Of a DNA stretch of 64,000 nucleotides, positions 10,277-22,971 are shown one piece after another. Each line of letters begins with the position of its first letter. The stretch's first letter is position 1. The DNA comes from Powellomyces hirtus (taxonomy: Eukaryota > Chytridiomycota > Chytridiomycetes > Spizellomycetales > Powellomycetaceae). The position numbers and the translations under genes were made by a program. Location: assembly GCA_025526995.1 (NCBI GenBank), contig JAHLKG010000026.1, positions 340,001 through 404,000 on the forward strand, read 5' to 3'. The notes beneath the pieces are model-generated. The model was not told the origin of the DNA. It worked only from the letters and a program-made list of their open reading frames with translations, and did no database searches.

Positions 10277-10984
10277 TCTGGACCTGGTGAGTTTTCCCTA
10301 GAGATCCGTCATAACATAACTGCATTTCCGTTTAAACTTTATCAATATACATCGATTCCGTTATTTCGACATCTTCTGGCTTCTGGCTTCTTCCACTTTT
10401 AACAACCCAGCTTGCGTCATGAGGACCCGAACCCGTTGTAGCAGATGTTGCCGGTTATTGATTGGACTCGGCCATCTGCGGCGACTTGTCCTACTTTTCG
10501 GCGGAGGGGGCGCGGGTGGCATATACATCTTGAACGGGTACAAGAGGATCAAGTCTGATACAGTAGAAGGGCCTCCCAGCCTTGCCCCAAATGCTTTACC
10601 TCCGAGTCGTTAAAATAATTTTTGTATTGATTCCCGTCCTACTCCCCGCTCTGATTTTGCTTAATTAAATACATATCTTTCGCACGACGAAGATGGCTTA
10701 ATAGATGCTGGTTTACGAGAATACGGGCTTGTCAGATGGGTCTTTCTGATGGCGCTAGCTTTCTGAGACTGATAGGACTATACCATCCCACACCACGTCT
10801 CTGTGTCGTATTTTTGAAAATGCAATTTCGGCAGAAACCCGTTTAGCAAGTTTTTGGGGCCGCAGCATGTAGAAGGGCGTTGAAAATTATTGGGCGGCTG
10901 CTGCCCACAAGTCCGTACCCAAAATAATGACTATACTGAAGAAGGGGAAGGTTGATGCCTCCATGGGCGGCAGTGAGGGCTCTT
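10277..10984. other. intergenic sequence between convergent genes
   Basis: Mostly AT-rich. A 64-codon ORF (10419-10613, +) contains a Gly-rich hydrophobic run (LVLLFGGGGAGGIYI) and could be a small membrane peptide or the last exon of a gene, but nothing supports it further. I see no RNA gene. Confidence 0.4.
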
Positions 10985-13984
10985 CTATGCCGCGTCCCCA
11001 TCCCGTTCCAAAATAGGCACCAGCTTGTCTTTATATCCGCCCTCCCTCCACACATCCAGTACAACACCTCTCAGAGCAAAATGGCGCCGATTCAGGCGTT
11101 CGCACGCGGCGGTTTGCAAGCCAGCCGTGATCGAAATACAGACGACGAGAACAGCATCGTCGATGAAGTGATCCATTTCATGCAGCGCGACACGCACGCA
11201 GACTAACAAGAGGAGCGCGAGGAGCATGGTTAGATGGAAATGATGCGCTGGGAGGCCGGTGCAGCCGCCCGAGGCGAGGAGGGTGTTGAAAGCGTGGCTA
11301 AAAGCGGATGGCGGGGTTATTCTGCGCCAAGAGAGGTGAGACGGACAATAAATCTTACGTTGAAAAAACCTTGTAAATGTCTTCCCGATACCCAATGCCG
11401 CCCTCCAAGACAGTACTACGCACATTTGCCGAGCTGGAGAAGATTTGAGGGAGGCGTGAAACAAGGCGGTCACGTCAACATCTGGCACTGTCGTATTCTG
11501 AAACGCATCTGGGGTTGCATACTTACCTCCAGTAGTATCCGCTAAATATTGTTACAAAGGACAGCGTCATCAGCCAGTGCGCGCGCGATGGTCGCCGTCG
11601 GACGGAGGGTAGCCACGTGGCGGCAGCGGCGAAGACACACACGGGGATGAAGAACACGAAAGCGAAGATGCGCAGGCGGTGCGGACCGGGTTGGGTGCAT
11701 AGATAGTATGAGACGCCGGCCATGCGGGATGGGTCACAGAACCTGCGGGAAGGAACCAACACGAGGAGGTTAGGACGGACCCCTTTTTTTTACGTGCCGG
11801 GATTGGGCGGGGGTAAAACGTACGTCACGACGTCAAGAAATGGATGGGCAACAGCGGCGGACAGCTGAATAAATAGGGCAAGACGAAAAAGGTTACAGAA
11901 CTCGCGGTGTTGCCACTGAAGGTAGTTACGTTCTCTAAGTAAGCCACCCGAGAACAGGGTGAGATGAAGAAACGTACGACAGAGACGACACACGAGGGGT
12001 GGGGGGGATGGGAGGGGATCTTGAACATGGTTCATCCTCCTGCATCGTCTGGGCACGTACTCCAACCAGAACTCACAACTCACATGGCTTGATCCGCCCA
12101 CGAGACATATATAAAGCGTTTCCACCATCGTAATGTGTAAGCTTTTAGACGCGGTTTTGACTTGGGGACGCCCAACAGACGGGCGGGGGTGGCAGCGCCA
12201 CGGGACTCAGCAGCAGACGGGGACAACAACGTGTCTTCGTTGTCTCCACATTTGGAAGTTGATGGTGGTTTGGTACTCTCATCCGTCGACGCCTTTTCGT
12301 GCAACGGCGCGGTTGAGATAATACTCCCTACCGGGGCAGCGACATTCCGCGACGTGGGACCGACTTTCCGCGCATTCTCCAGACTCGTCGAGCGGCATTG
12401 GCGGGCCTGTTTGATGTCATCTATGAGTTCCGCTGTGGCAATTCCGTGCACAGAGTCGACGGTGACCCCTCGTGAGGATGCGACAACGTGCTCCATGAGA
12501 AACACGGAGCGCAGGCGGGACTCAAACACGTAGTATTCACACAGCGCTGTTAACCCGCTGTTACCACCAGCCAAATAAAAGCAGACATAGCAAATGGGTA
12601 CACACCCGCAGGAGCAAAAGGCACAGAATAAGAATTGATACACGATGCGACAATTACGCTTTAGTTAAGCAAATGAATGAACGCCTACCATAGTCCGTAG
12701 CTGCAAAACTGTGTCACGAAATCGGCCCCGCTTGACGCGCCAGAGCAAAGGCTGAGGGAGACGTAGTTTCCAATGATGCCAAACCCGCTGCTCACGACGG
12801 ACCACCAGAATCTACAAACAGGAATAAAGGCGCAAGTGATCGTGTGAATGTGAGGAAGACAACGCACAAGACGGGTTGAGCCCATACCACAGCGGCACTA
12901 CCAAGGAAAAGCCCCACATCCCGATCTTTTTCCCCATTTAGCACAAGCTCACATCTCTACGCACCCGGTATAGGCAGAACAAACCACCGTATGAATTAGC
13001 ACGCACCAGGTGTGTTCGATATGTGAGCGGAACTCTGTCGTCTGGGTACCGCGTTCGGATGCCGCTAATATGCCTTCATACCCCGCCAGTGGGACCGTCA
13101 CGACCGCGGTGCACAGGGGTCCGACCACATGATGCTGGTAATAATGCAGCGTTGGACGGTTGCGGATGGCGAAGAGGATGATGGTGACTATTACGCAGAG
13201 GGCGGTGCAGACGATGTAGTATGGGAGCGCTGAAGGGGTTTAGAGAAGAAGACGAGGGGTGAGTACGAGGGGATAAGTAATTACCCGTGTCAATCATCAG
13301 ACGAAAAATACACAAAGAAGCAAGGGGGCGCGAAGAAAAAAATTGGAGAAACGCATGCTTCGTTCGCCCCAAAATGCTCTTCGCCATTTCCGCAGCCCAG
13401 AAATACGTGCTTTTTCACTCCTTCATTTGCGTCCTTCTCGTCAAACCTTCTCAAACTCAGTTAAGACAAATTCGTACCGAAATTCCCCTTATGTACGCCT
13501 CTCATCCTTATAAGAAGAAGGTATGTTGGGAATACTGTGTTAGAGAAACCTTATTTGTGAGCAACAACGTGATATGATGCAACTCTTCGAAACAGAATCC
13601 ATTCGCCAACTTACTCAAAGAGCATACGGCGGCCATGAACGAGTTGTGTTTCACGGCCATTGCCGAGTACTGTGCCCAAAAGTCGGTCTCCAAGGCGGGA
13701 TCGACAAATCTCAAAGTCCATCTGTTTTGAGGGAATTTGCTCTTGATCTGGGCCAGGGCGGACGCAAATTTTTTATCTCCGTCATCAAAGTCGTGAATGC
13801 TAGGCAGACTAGTGTTGTGGTCGGTGGTATTGGTATGAACTTTGCCTGCGGACTCGAGCTTAGTGCTTGCGAAGGAGAAGGGCACATGAACCGAGAGGTC
13901 CCGTCTGCCTTTGGGGGGCGTATCTGAACGTGGGTGAGGAGAAGGTGGGCGTGAATCTGGACGAGCAGCGGAGAGGACGTTCAT
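10985..13984 (-). CDS. twin membrane-module protein, 656 residues, resembling cyclase membrane anchors
   Basis: Eight exons: 13984-13615, 13229-12965, 12811-12689, 12557-12084, 11934-11824, 11742-11527, 11433-11359, 11321-10985. All introns are GT-AG; lengths sum to 1971 nt and every junction is in phase, six of seven in phase 2. The start ATG begins MNVLSAARP. A disordered N-terminus leads to NRWTLRFVDPALETDFW, then helices (PYYIVCTALCVIVTIILFAI and others) over about residues 120-255. A 130-residue Ser/Thr linker follows. A second module starts WADQAIERNYLQWQHREF and has about five helices (FAFVFFIPVCVFAAAATWL, MLLALLLLVCVRVALHEM, AVLVVCISITAGLQ) before ending 45 residues later. The two-module layout recalls membrane anchors of class III nucleotidyl cyclases, but no catalytic domain follows. 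That likeness is from memory. Confidence 0.7.
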
Positions 13985-14396
13985 GGCTGTCTGAGGCGCT
14001 ACTGCAAGCGTATTGCGGTTTTGGGTCAATGTCAGCAACGGCCGCTGCACTTTGGCACAAGGTTGTTTCTCGCGTCCAAATCGGAGTCCAACACCACATT
14101 GCCCAACGCGCGTATGCGGAGAATACCGCAGCAGGCTTACTTCATCGACGATCGCAGGTTTTTTCATGGCTGATGTGGTGCTACCCCATGAAACGGGGTT
14201 CTGGTATCACTCGGTATAGCCGTCAAGTTTCAACGTCAAATCATGGGCGCCCACGGAAGTTGGAACGACGAGATCATGTCGGCGGCCAGAAGGAGGAGAC
14301 CAAGTGGAGGTGCGACTTGGGGAATGGCCCGAGTGTGCTGCCTGCGATATAAACGGTTCTCCTCCTTCTATTCGTCGTCCCACAGTCGAATTCAAC
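13985..14396. promoter_or_regulatory. divergent upstream region of the membrane-module and ABCC genes
   Basis: A 412-bp region between two head-to-head start codons. A TATAAA at 14348-14353 lies 44 bp before the ABCC ATG at 14397 and decides that start over an in-frame upstream ATG at 14304, which lies before the TATA box. No clear TATA box is seen for the minus-strand gene. Confidence 0.55.
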
Positions 14397-17300
14397 ATGC
14401 GACACCTGTCAGCCAAGAGAGACGACCCCTCGCCGAAGCTGGAGTTGTCTGAGACTCTCATTGAGCGGAGCTTCTTCTCTTACATAACCTTTTCATGGAT
14501 AACCCCACTGCTGAAACGTGGAAAGCGCTCCATTTTACAGGAGGAGGTAGGCAGCATTGCCTGGTACCTTTTCACCGTCGGATAACCATTGAACGCAATT
14601 GCTTTGCGTATAGGACCTGCCCAACTTTACGGAGAAAAGCCGCGCACACAACGCCAGGAGCATCTTAAACCCGTTTTGGCAACAGTATGAACGCTACCAG
14701 ACAAAGGTCGCTGACCAGGACGGCAAAAAGGCGGCAGGTGGCTTATCACTTCCTAGTCTGTCCTTAACCCTAGTGCGTCACTTTCTACTTAGATAGTACG
14801 TTTTATTGTTTGCGGTGCCACGTTCGGCGTCTGCTTCACATAATCACTCGCAATCCCGAGAGATATCTAACCTGTCCATTTCGTGATCAGTATTGCATCT
14901 CTAGTCCTGGCCGGCATTTCCGTAGCGGCGGCCATTATCCAACCTCTTCTCATCGCAGACGTCGTCACACTGCTGGACCCCAATGCCAATCACGCCGGTC
15001 CAATCATCAAAACTGTTTGGGGCTATGGGCTGCTGTACTTTGGGCTCTCCGTCGCAGCCGCCTTTGCTACGTTCAACTTTCAAGCAATGTATCTGGACAT
15101 GCAAGTCGAGCTCCGCGCCATCGTTGTTGGAGCTGTGTATGGGAAAGCGCTTCGATTGTCGACCAAATCTCAACAGGTATGGACTGCGACACATCCACCT
15201 TCAGTTTGCCACAAAAGATTTCTTTCTCACTGGGTTCTAATCATTCCAGGATTTCGGCGCCGGCACTGTCAATAGCATGATTAATGCAGATGTGCAGCTG
15301 ATCGGCAGCTTTCCCATGTACTTGACAAGAGTGATCACCTGTACAGTTCAGATTATTCTTGCTCTCTATCTGCTCGCCAGACTCCTTGGCGTAACTACGA
15401 GTATCACAGCGGGAGCATTCGTCCTCCTGTCTGTTCTGACGGTCGTCTGCATTAACCAATTTGCGCGAAATCAAGGGCGATACATGAAAGCGTTGGATAA
15501 GAGGACAAAGTTGCTGCGAGAACTGATTTACGGAATCAAGAGCTTGAAGCTGGAAGCATCCGAAAAGCACGAAGCAACGAGAATCGAAGATGCCCGAAAT
15601 CTGCAACTAGGAGATCTCCGAAGAATGATCGGATGGATGTTTTTGGTCTTTGTGTGTGTCATTGTTCAGCAGGACTTTATCCCGACCATAACCATCATCG
15701 GATACACGCAATTTGGAGGCGCTATCAACGCCACAACGGTCTTTCCCATCCTCGGATTGCTTTCTGCCCTCATGGAACCGTCTGGAATGCTCGGAGGCAG
15801 TATCATGTAAGCAAATCGTTCGAGAGAAATCAACCCCCAACTGTGTATAACTGTCAGAGGTTATGACTTTCATTGATGGTTAACCCTCTCTTTCTCAATT
15901 CCATTTCCGGACATCTATCAGGCGGCTGTCACAAAGCTTACCTTCCCTGAAAAGGGTAAGCACGTTTTTGCTCGCCGAGGAGATACGTCCTGACGAAACC
16001 ACCCGAAGACTCTCCCTCGATGCGGCCAACGCTGATACTCCAGCAATAAGCTTGACTCGAGCAAACTTCTCTTGGGAAGCCTCAACCCCAACTGACGATG
16101 CCAGTGACCAGAAGATAGATCATACGGAGGAGTTGGCTGTCAAGGATGTTCATACGCGTGGGTCTGAAGATAAAGATGCGTCCATGAATACAGTTGTCGT
16201 CAAGGAAGTCGAAGAGGTCGATGGACTCGACAAACCCAAGCAAGGGTTTCATCTGTCCGACATATCGCTGGATATTCTTCGTGGATCCCTCGTCGCGATT
16301 GTGGGACCCGTGGGCAGTGGCAAAAGTTCTATGCTCTCAGCTCTTGTGGGAGCAATGCGAAAGACTGGAGGGACAGCGACGGTCACTGGATCGATTGGTT
16401 ACTGTGCCCAGGTAAGTGTAGAATTAGGCTCGAAACCCTTTGTAAGAAGTTTGATATTCATTGCCATTCTTCCCCGTTACTGTTCATAGGAACCATGGGT
16501 GTTATCCGGCACTCTGGAACAGAATATTCGGGGCTTCTCTGGCGATCTGAGCCAGGCCGACGTTGCCGACGCCGTCTCAGCTGTCTGTTTAGATCGCGAT
16601 ATACAAGCTTTCCCACATGGACTGGGGACCCGCGTCGGAGAAAAGGGCATCTCCTTAAGCGGGGGACAAAAGGTATGCTCCTTTCTTCCTGTTCTAAGTC
16701 GGTTCAAATGTTCTACACCAATGTATGTCGCTCACCATGTACTTTCCTATCTGTGTCCAGGCTAGGTTGGCAATTGGGCGAGCTATTGCATCAAACCCAG
16801 ACATATATCTTCTCGACGATCCTCTTGCAGCGCTGGACGCGCAAGTTGGAAAAACTATCTTCGAGAAAACCATCTGCGGAAGCATGAGGGGCAAAACTGT
16901 CCTCTTGGCAACGCATCAGCTGCATCTAATTTCTAAAGCTGATATCGTGGTTGTGCTCAATGGTGGCAAAGTGGCCGAGTCTGGAAGCTTTTCGGAATTG
17001 ATGGAAATCCCCGGCGGAGTCTTTGCCAATATGATGAAAAACTACGCGGTTGAAGAAAACGTCGACGATGGGAAAGACACAGTTGTGGAAGGTCAGAGCT
17101 TACTACCTGAACAAGAAGGCGAAAAAGCCTTAAAGGAATATGAGGAACAACTGGCTATCGCCGAAGACCGTCAGCAGGTAAGCAAGGATAACCGTACATG
17201 TTTATGGTATTGGAATTTCACATTGTAAGATTACTTATCGACTTGCTGTCCGATATGGCAGGGTCTCGTCGAATTCAGCGTTGTCTTGCGATACTTCAAA

Positions 17301-19046
17301 ACCGGTGGATTTTTCTTGGCGCTACTTCCTTTGATCCTGTTCCCGATCGGTATTGGGATGAATTCTTTCGCTGCCATCCTTATGGTCATCTGGGCGGACA
17401 ACGAATGGAACTGGACCGATGACCGATACTTTACGCTTTACTACAGCATTGGCATCGTCAAACTGTTTTCGATTCTGCTCACTACCGTCTTGTGGTTTTC
17501 GTTGGGATATCGCGCTTCGAAATCATACCACCACAACGCATTAATGGCATTGATACGCGCTCCATTGGGATGGTTCGACGGTCAACCAGCAGGGCGTATC
17601 ATCAATCGTATGACGACGGACGTCTTACAATTGGACCTCAGTTTAGCTCAGGATATCATCAACTTGGTCGACACTACCGCAATGTTCCTTGCGAACGTCG
17701 TTATTGTCGCATACGGAACACCATTCATTCTCATCCTCTTTGCGGTGATGTCTATCCCGTCTGTATGGGCATTCCGTTTCTTTCAAGCATCATATCGCGA
17801 GTTGAAGCGACTTTCATCGATTCTTAAGTCACCGCTTGCCGCGCATTGTTCCGAAACATTCAACGGCATCCCCTCCATCAAAGCGTATAGATGGGAAACG
17901 AGTTTCGTTGCTCGACAGGAAGCTACCACCGACTCGGCCAACAAAGCAATCTTGTTGACAGATTCGGCGAAACTGTGGATCAGTTTGCGCATGACCCTTC
18001 TCACGTCGGTGATTGTCCTCGCCAGTGTGATGCTTGCGGAGATCGGCGTCGTTGATGGAAGCGCTGCTGGTCTGATGTTGGTCGGCGCCATCAATCTGGG
18101 AACACTGTTAAACGTAGTGCTGCTGATGATTGGCATGACGGAAGCATCCTTCAATGCGGTGGAGAGACTTGATTATTATGCCGGCAAATTGCCGATCGAA
18201 AAATCAACCGGAACAGACAAAGTTGATGACACCTGGCCGCGGTCCGGTGGCATCGTCATCGAAAACCTCGAGATTCGCTACGATACGACAGCGGAGTCCG
18301 CCTCTCCGGTTCTACAAAACTTATCTGTCGTCATCCGGCCCGAAGAGAAAGTTGCCGTCTGTGGACGGTCCGGCGCCGGTAAATCGACGCTTATGTTAGC
18401 CCTATTCCGCATTGTCGAGGCTTCGAAGGGCACTATCCGCATCGATGGGCAAGACATTTCAAAGATTGACTTGGATACGCTTCGCGATCGTCTTCAAATA
18501 ATTCCACAGGAACCTATCCTCTTCTCGGGGACTTTCCGATCCAACGTTGACCGATGGGGGAAACGCACCGACCAAGAGATCTGGAACGCGTTGGACATGG
18601 CAGGAATGAAGGAGTACATATCTTCCCTTCCTGGTCAACTGGAAGCCGAAGTCTCCGAAGGCGGTTCGAACATGTCGAGTGGGCAGCGGCAGCTGATCGT
18701 GCTCACCAAAGCCATCCTTTCCAATGCCAAGATTATCATCATGGACGAAGCCACGGCCGCAGTCGACCACGAAGCAGACGAAAGGATCCAAGAGATGATT
18801 TCGACGCATTTTAAACACTGCACCGTAATCAGTATCGCGCATCGCCTCAACACCATCGCCGGCTTTGACAAAGTCCTCGTGTTGCGCGACGGCCGGTTTG
18901 TGGAGTTTGACTCTCCTCACGTTTTGCTGGCAGACCCGTCCTCATTGTTTACCGACCTCGTCGAGGCTTCTGGGTCCGCTAACGCTGCGGTGATCAGAGA
19001 CATTGTTGCGCGCCACCAGGCGGAGCAAGACGCAGTTGAGATGTGA
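14397..19046 (+). CDS. ABCC (MRP-type) full ABC transporter, 1349 residues
   Basis: Eight exons: 14397-14546, 14614-14795, 14891-15176, 15250-15806, 15922-16411, 16490-16672, 16761-17177, 17262-19046; sum 4050 nt, all in phase. The order is short N-terminus (FSYITFSWITPLLKRG, typical ABCC start), TMD1, NBD1, TMD2, NBD2, with no TMD0. NBD1 has Walker A GPVGSGKSS, signature LSGGQK, Walker B LLDDPLAALDA with Asp in place of the catalytic Glu, and THQ instead of the H-loop AHR. These are ABCC traits that make site 1 degenerate. NBD2 has GRSGAGKST, a non-standard signature MSSGQRQ, IIMDEATAAVD and AHRLNT. It probably exports organic anions, conjugates or a secondary metabolite at the plasma or vacuolar membrane. 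It is divergent from the gene at 10985-13984 and 18 kb from the NRPS. Confidence 0.92.
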
Positions 19047-19855
19047 TTGTAGGGATAGGATTTTTGCGGGACGGAATAGCTTTGAGGAGATCAATGTTTT
19101 GGGGGTGCTTTTCCTGGCAATCGACATGTTAGAACCAAGAGGCTGTTATCAGAGAGTCTACAAGAATTGAAGGCAAACAATAATACAAAGAAGCCGTTAA
19201 GTTATACGCCCTCGAAAGAGAGAATTCTTGAATTGGCGCAACGGATTCATATTTTGGGACATGCGCCGCATGATTCCTCGGCCTGTCTGTAAATCTGACA
19301 ACCTGTTTATTTTAGCGACCTAAATTGCCCAATATCCTTGTTGACTCCACAAGGCCCTCACACGAACTGGCACCTCCAATTCCGTTGGAGACATAGGTCT
19401 CTACAGTGCTGGCCTCCTCGAATGTACAAATGTATCTTGTCCTGGGATGCAACACATCTCACTGACTGTGCAAAGACAGAGCCATTAGGATTTGCATGTT
19501 CATTGCGCCCTTATTACAAGTAGACAGTGAGAAGAACGATGAGGGGAGTCTACTGGAAGAGAACTTGAGGCATGTTGAACATGTGTAGAGGCGGCAAAGT
19601 CAACAACGAGCGGCGGCAACACGTCGCGGCTTGTGCCACAAATGTAAGAACAGGTGCAGTTGCAGCGTACAAGTACTGTACAGCTGCAACGTCCTGCGTT
19701 AGACAGGAGCCTCGGCGGATCGTTGTCGGCTGCACGTCCTACGTCGATGCAGGTCTCCTGTCGGCAGTGACTGTTTTTGTCTGGAAGGGAACTCCCGAGA
19801 CATTCCTCTACGCTCTCAAGGCGAGGAACGGAACGACACCCCATTACGCCACAGT
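19047..19855. other. intergenic, no gene recognised
   Basis: About 0.8 kb. It contains an imperfect inverted repeat near 19656-19693 (GTTGCAGCGTACA against TGTACAGCTGCAAC) and overlapping ORFs on both strands without motifs. No RNA gene seen. Confidence 0.4.
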
Positions 19856-20818
19856 ATGGCTTCGCAGGTGATTAAACATCCCCCGCCGCCGCAACTAAAC
19901 GAGTTCCTTGTATGACTGCCTCATAATGAAGTTGGTACTCACGCTTATCCGCCGTTTTGAACAATCGCATAGGACGAACGTGGGGCAAGCAAACAGCGCG
20001 TTAGTTCTGTCCAATTGCCGTCTGATGGCATCGCCACGCACAAGAGCGAGCTGACACCGCCGTACTCGCCGGTCCTGCTCATCCTTTCACTCCCTCTGTT
20101 CGCGCTGTACGTGTACAGCCTGGTCAGTTACGTTGTCAACCGTGTCCTGATCGCCCCGGCGGCGTGGCCCAATGCTTTGTATGCCGCCGACAACGCACAC
20201 GTTTTCTATCACCTGCATTTCGCCACTTTCCTCCTGTGGCTGGTCATCCTTGGCCCCTGTATGCTCGTCAAGAATGTGGGCCTGCCCGGTTTGTACTGGA
20301 CGACATGGTTCACGCTCACCGTCGGCACCGCCCTGCCGCTGCTTTCGGTGACGCGCGCAAAGGAGACTCTCGGCACTCCAGCGTACGTCGCTGCAGGCGT
20401 GGTGGCCAACGCTGCTGCCGCCGTAGCCGCCGTGGCCATCGCCCTCGGCGTACCCCTGTATCGCCGCTTCCGCCCGCACTCCTTGGCCGGAAAGCAAGGT
20501 TGCTTCGGCATCACCGCCTGGGCCTTCCACCTATTCGCCGGTTACAATCTCGCGGCGTTTGGCGTGCGCTATCTGCTGGTCGACCGCGCCCCGTCTCATG
20601 CCGCCCAGGCCGCCTGGCATTGGGCTTTGCTGGTTTACCATCTCTGTCTCGTCGTGTACTTGCTGCGCTCGAATGATTCCACCGCGACGACCCCCAGGTT
20701 TGGGCCTCTGAGGAGATATACAGTCTCCACATGGATGGTGAATGGCGCCCTGGTGGTTCTGGGACTCGTGCCTATCGTCGTTTGGCGGGCGTCTTGTGCA
20801 AACTGTGGACGGGGTTAA
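19856..20818 (+). CDS. seven-transmembrane protein, 277 residues
   Basis: The long exon has no ATG near its start. A 12-nt first exon (19856-19867, MASQ) followed by a GT-AG intron to 19996 gives a phase-0 join to RVSSVQLPSDG, which I infer as the start. Seven hydrophobic helices follow: LLILSLPLFALYVYSLVSYV, HFATFLLWLVILGPCML, WTTWFTLTVGTALPLLSV, AAGVVANAAAAVAAVAIAL, WAFHLFAGYNLAAFGVRYLL, WALLVYHLCLVVYLL and NGALVVLGLVPIVVW. The topology fits a small receptor or channel-like protein; no family motif is recognised. The exon is markedly GC-rich. A 23-C tract lies 13 bp after the stop. Confidence 0.6.
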
Positions 20819-20831
20819 GGATGGGGTTATT

Positions 20832-20854
20832 CCCCCCCCCCCCCCCCCCCCCCC
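20832..20854. repeat. homopolymer tract of 23 C
   Basis: An uninterrupted run of 23 C, 13 bp after the stop of the 7-TM gene. The length may be inexact because such runs are hard to sequence. Confidence 0.8.
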
Positions 20855-21668
20855 GAATGTTGGGTCCCTAAACGGGGGCATAAAATAGTGGACAATTGCA
20901 CTTTGAGCCTGGCATATGCTTTTGCCAGAACGCAGAGTCGTAATGTTACTCGCCCACCCGCTTTTTCTCCCTCCTTCGCGCAGCGTAGCAGGCTGCCTGC
21001 GGTCGAATGACGAGAGCCCTGGCCCCGGAAACTAGGTTCACTGTGCTGATACACATGACGTATACACTCTTTACAAATTCTGCTCTCTCTATACATACAG
21101 TTTAACAATCAAATGGATAGTCTCTGTTTTACCTACCAACGCTGTATACTTTTGCCGGCCAGGTACGCTAGTCATTCTTTACAGACTTGTCTCCACAACA
21201 CGGTAAAGCTTGGCGCCATCCCATCAGCCAGAGCTCAGCTGGTAGCTAACAGCCACGACGTGATCGTCAAAACTCCTCACGCCAGTCAGGGCGGTACAGC
21301 TCATCCACAATGATATCCTCTATCAGCATCGTGGCGTAACACGCCATCATGAACATGTCGTCCTATTGGTAGAATATGTCATCGTCATTGACGAATTTTA
21401 GAACAAAGTCGAGAGAGTGCAAACAATTCAACAAGCCTGAGGAGGGTGCATGCTGAGCATCCGCGGGAGAACACCTATACAGGTCCTCTTGCACAGATGA
21501 CTTTTTTTTATAATCCCTATCCCTTCCATGATGCCGGGGGCCCCGAGACGGAGAAGCAGAAATCGCAAACAGGATATTATTCAAAATATTCGTGTCATGT
21601 GCCATATTCATGCATTGACGTTAGACGTCGTGCTCTTTTCATAGTCTTCACATCCCCATTTACAAAAC
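20855..21668. other. intergenic sequence between convergent genes
   Basis: No motif-bearing ORF and no RNA gene seen. It holds the 3' flanks of the 7-TM gene (+) and the lactonase gene (-). Confidence 0.45.
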
Positions 21669-22871
21669 TCAATCTCGCAACTTGGCAGCCTTCCATTCCC
21701 TCTCGGACCACCTCTCCCACCCTTTCAACAACTTCCCCGGAGCAATCCCAAGCTTCTCCAACTCCACCTCATGCGCAGTAATCACCATCACATTGTTCTC
21801 CATCTCCATCCGACCCAACCTCGCGATGGTCACGTACGCGGTCTGCAAATCCAGGTGCATCGTTCCATTCTGTCCATTGAATGTCAAAGACCCGATCGGT
21901 TGCCTGCGGTCGATCTCCGTCGCGGAGCGTGGTGGGGGTGAGTAGAGAGCTTGCGCGTGCGCGGAGTCGCCGCCGAGGAGGAGGTAGGTGGAGGGAGAGG
22001 TTGAGACGCGGAGGAGGGCGACGAGGTGGCCGGGTGTGTGACTGATAATATTCATAGGTCAACTGAATGTGTAGAAATGTGCCATTCAATGCAAAGAATC
22101 TTACCCAGGTGCATCACATAACCACATCGATCCATCGCCAAAAAAGTCCCAGCATCGATCAAATGCACCGATCGGCCGCGATCTCTTTCCGATCCACTCT
22201 TTCCGATCCTCGCCCTGGCCGACCTCAACAAACTTCCTACCTTCCAAATACCGACTGGGGAACGAGTCCAAACCTCCAGGAACGGCGTCCCCACCATTGA
22301 TAAATGCCATCGTCCCATTGCCAACAAACACCGGAATTCTCTTGTCAAACGCATCCAAAGCTCCATAGTGATCCATATGCGGATGGGACAAAATAATCCC
22401 ACTGATATCCCTTTTCGTCGGGGTCACTCGGGAACCAAAAACGCGCTTCAAAATCTCAGGGTACGCGTCCCCTTGCCTCACATGAGAAGCAAACAATCCG
22501 TTAGGACCTAGCAGCTCTCTAACGGCTTTCGGGAGGGCGTCCACGTCGTAGCGAAGACCGAGGTCCCACAGGTACCGGCGGCCATTCTTTTCAATGACCC
22601 AGCCCCAGCAGGGAACGCGGATGGTCTCGTTGGCGTGAGGAGGGTCGTAGATGAAGGTGCCGCGTTTGGTGGCTAGGTGGCCGAGGTGGAGGAGGGTGAC
22701 GGAGACGGTCGCGGAGCGGGAAGGTGGGGCGGGGAGAGGGGTGAAAGGAATTGTATAAGGGGGGATGTGGCCGCCGGTGGAACGCTTTATAAGGGGGGAG
22801 GCGGCTGAAGGCAGCGGGAGGGCCGGGAAGGCCAGTAGGAATATTACCGATAAGAGCGAATGGAGATGCAT
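21669..22871 (-). CDS. secreted metallo-beta-lactamase-fold lactonase
   Basis: Two exons, 22871-22105 and 22041-21669, joined across a 63-bp GT-AG intron; 379 residues. A signal peptide is clear (MHLHSLLSVIFLLAFPALPL). The dinuclear metal site of the family is complete: ILSHPHMDHYGALD (HxHxDH), APGHTPGHLVALL (third His), GGDSAHAQALYSP (bridging Asp) and ITAHEVELEKL (last His). The fold hydrolyses ring esters; the closest well-known members act on acyl-homoserine lactones, so it could quench bacterial quorum signals or open a lactone made by the fungus. Substrate is inference. A minus-strand TATAAAAG is 93 bp upstream of the ATG. Confidence 0.85.
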
Positions 22872-22963
22872 CTTGGGCTTTGATCTGCGCGTGCTGAGAG
22901 GATAGGGTTATGTGTATTGCTTCTGATGCTTGGAGGGCGGGGCAGCTAGGACACTCAGTGCCT

Positions 22964-22971
22964 CTTTTATA
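22964..22971 (-). promoter_or_regulatory. TATA box of the lactonase gene
   Basis: TATAAAAG on the minus strand, 93 bp before the ATG at 22871; same octamer as upstream of the genes at 8505 and 9637. Confidence 0.55.

Noticed and set aside
14304..14396. Upstream in-frame ATG at 14304 as the ABCC start
   Set aside because: The TATA box at 14348 lies inside this extension, and the ABCC-type N-terminus begins after 14397.
19650..19700. Inverted repeat as an RNA gene or terminator
   Set aside because: The arms are imperfect and short, with no sign of tRNA or other RNA structure.
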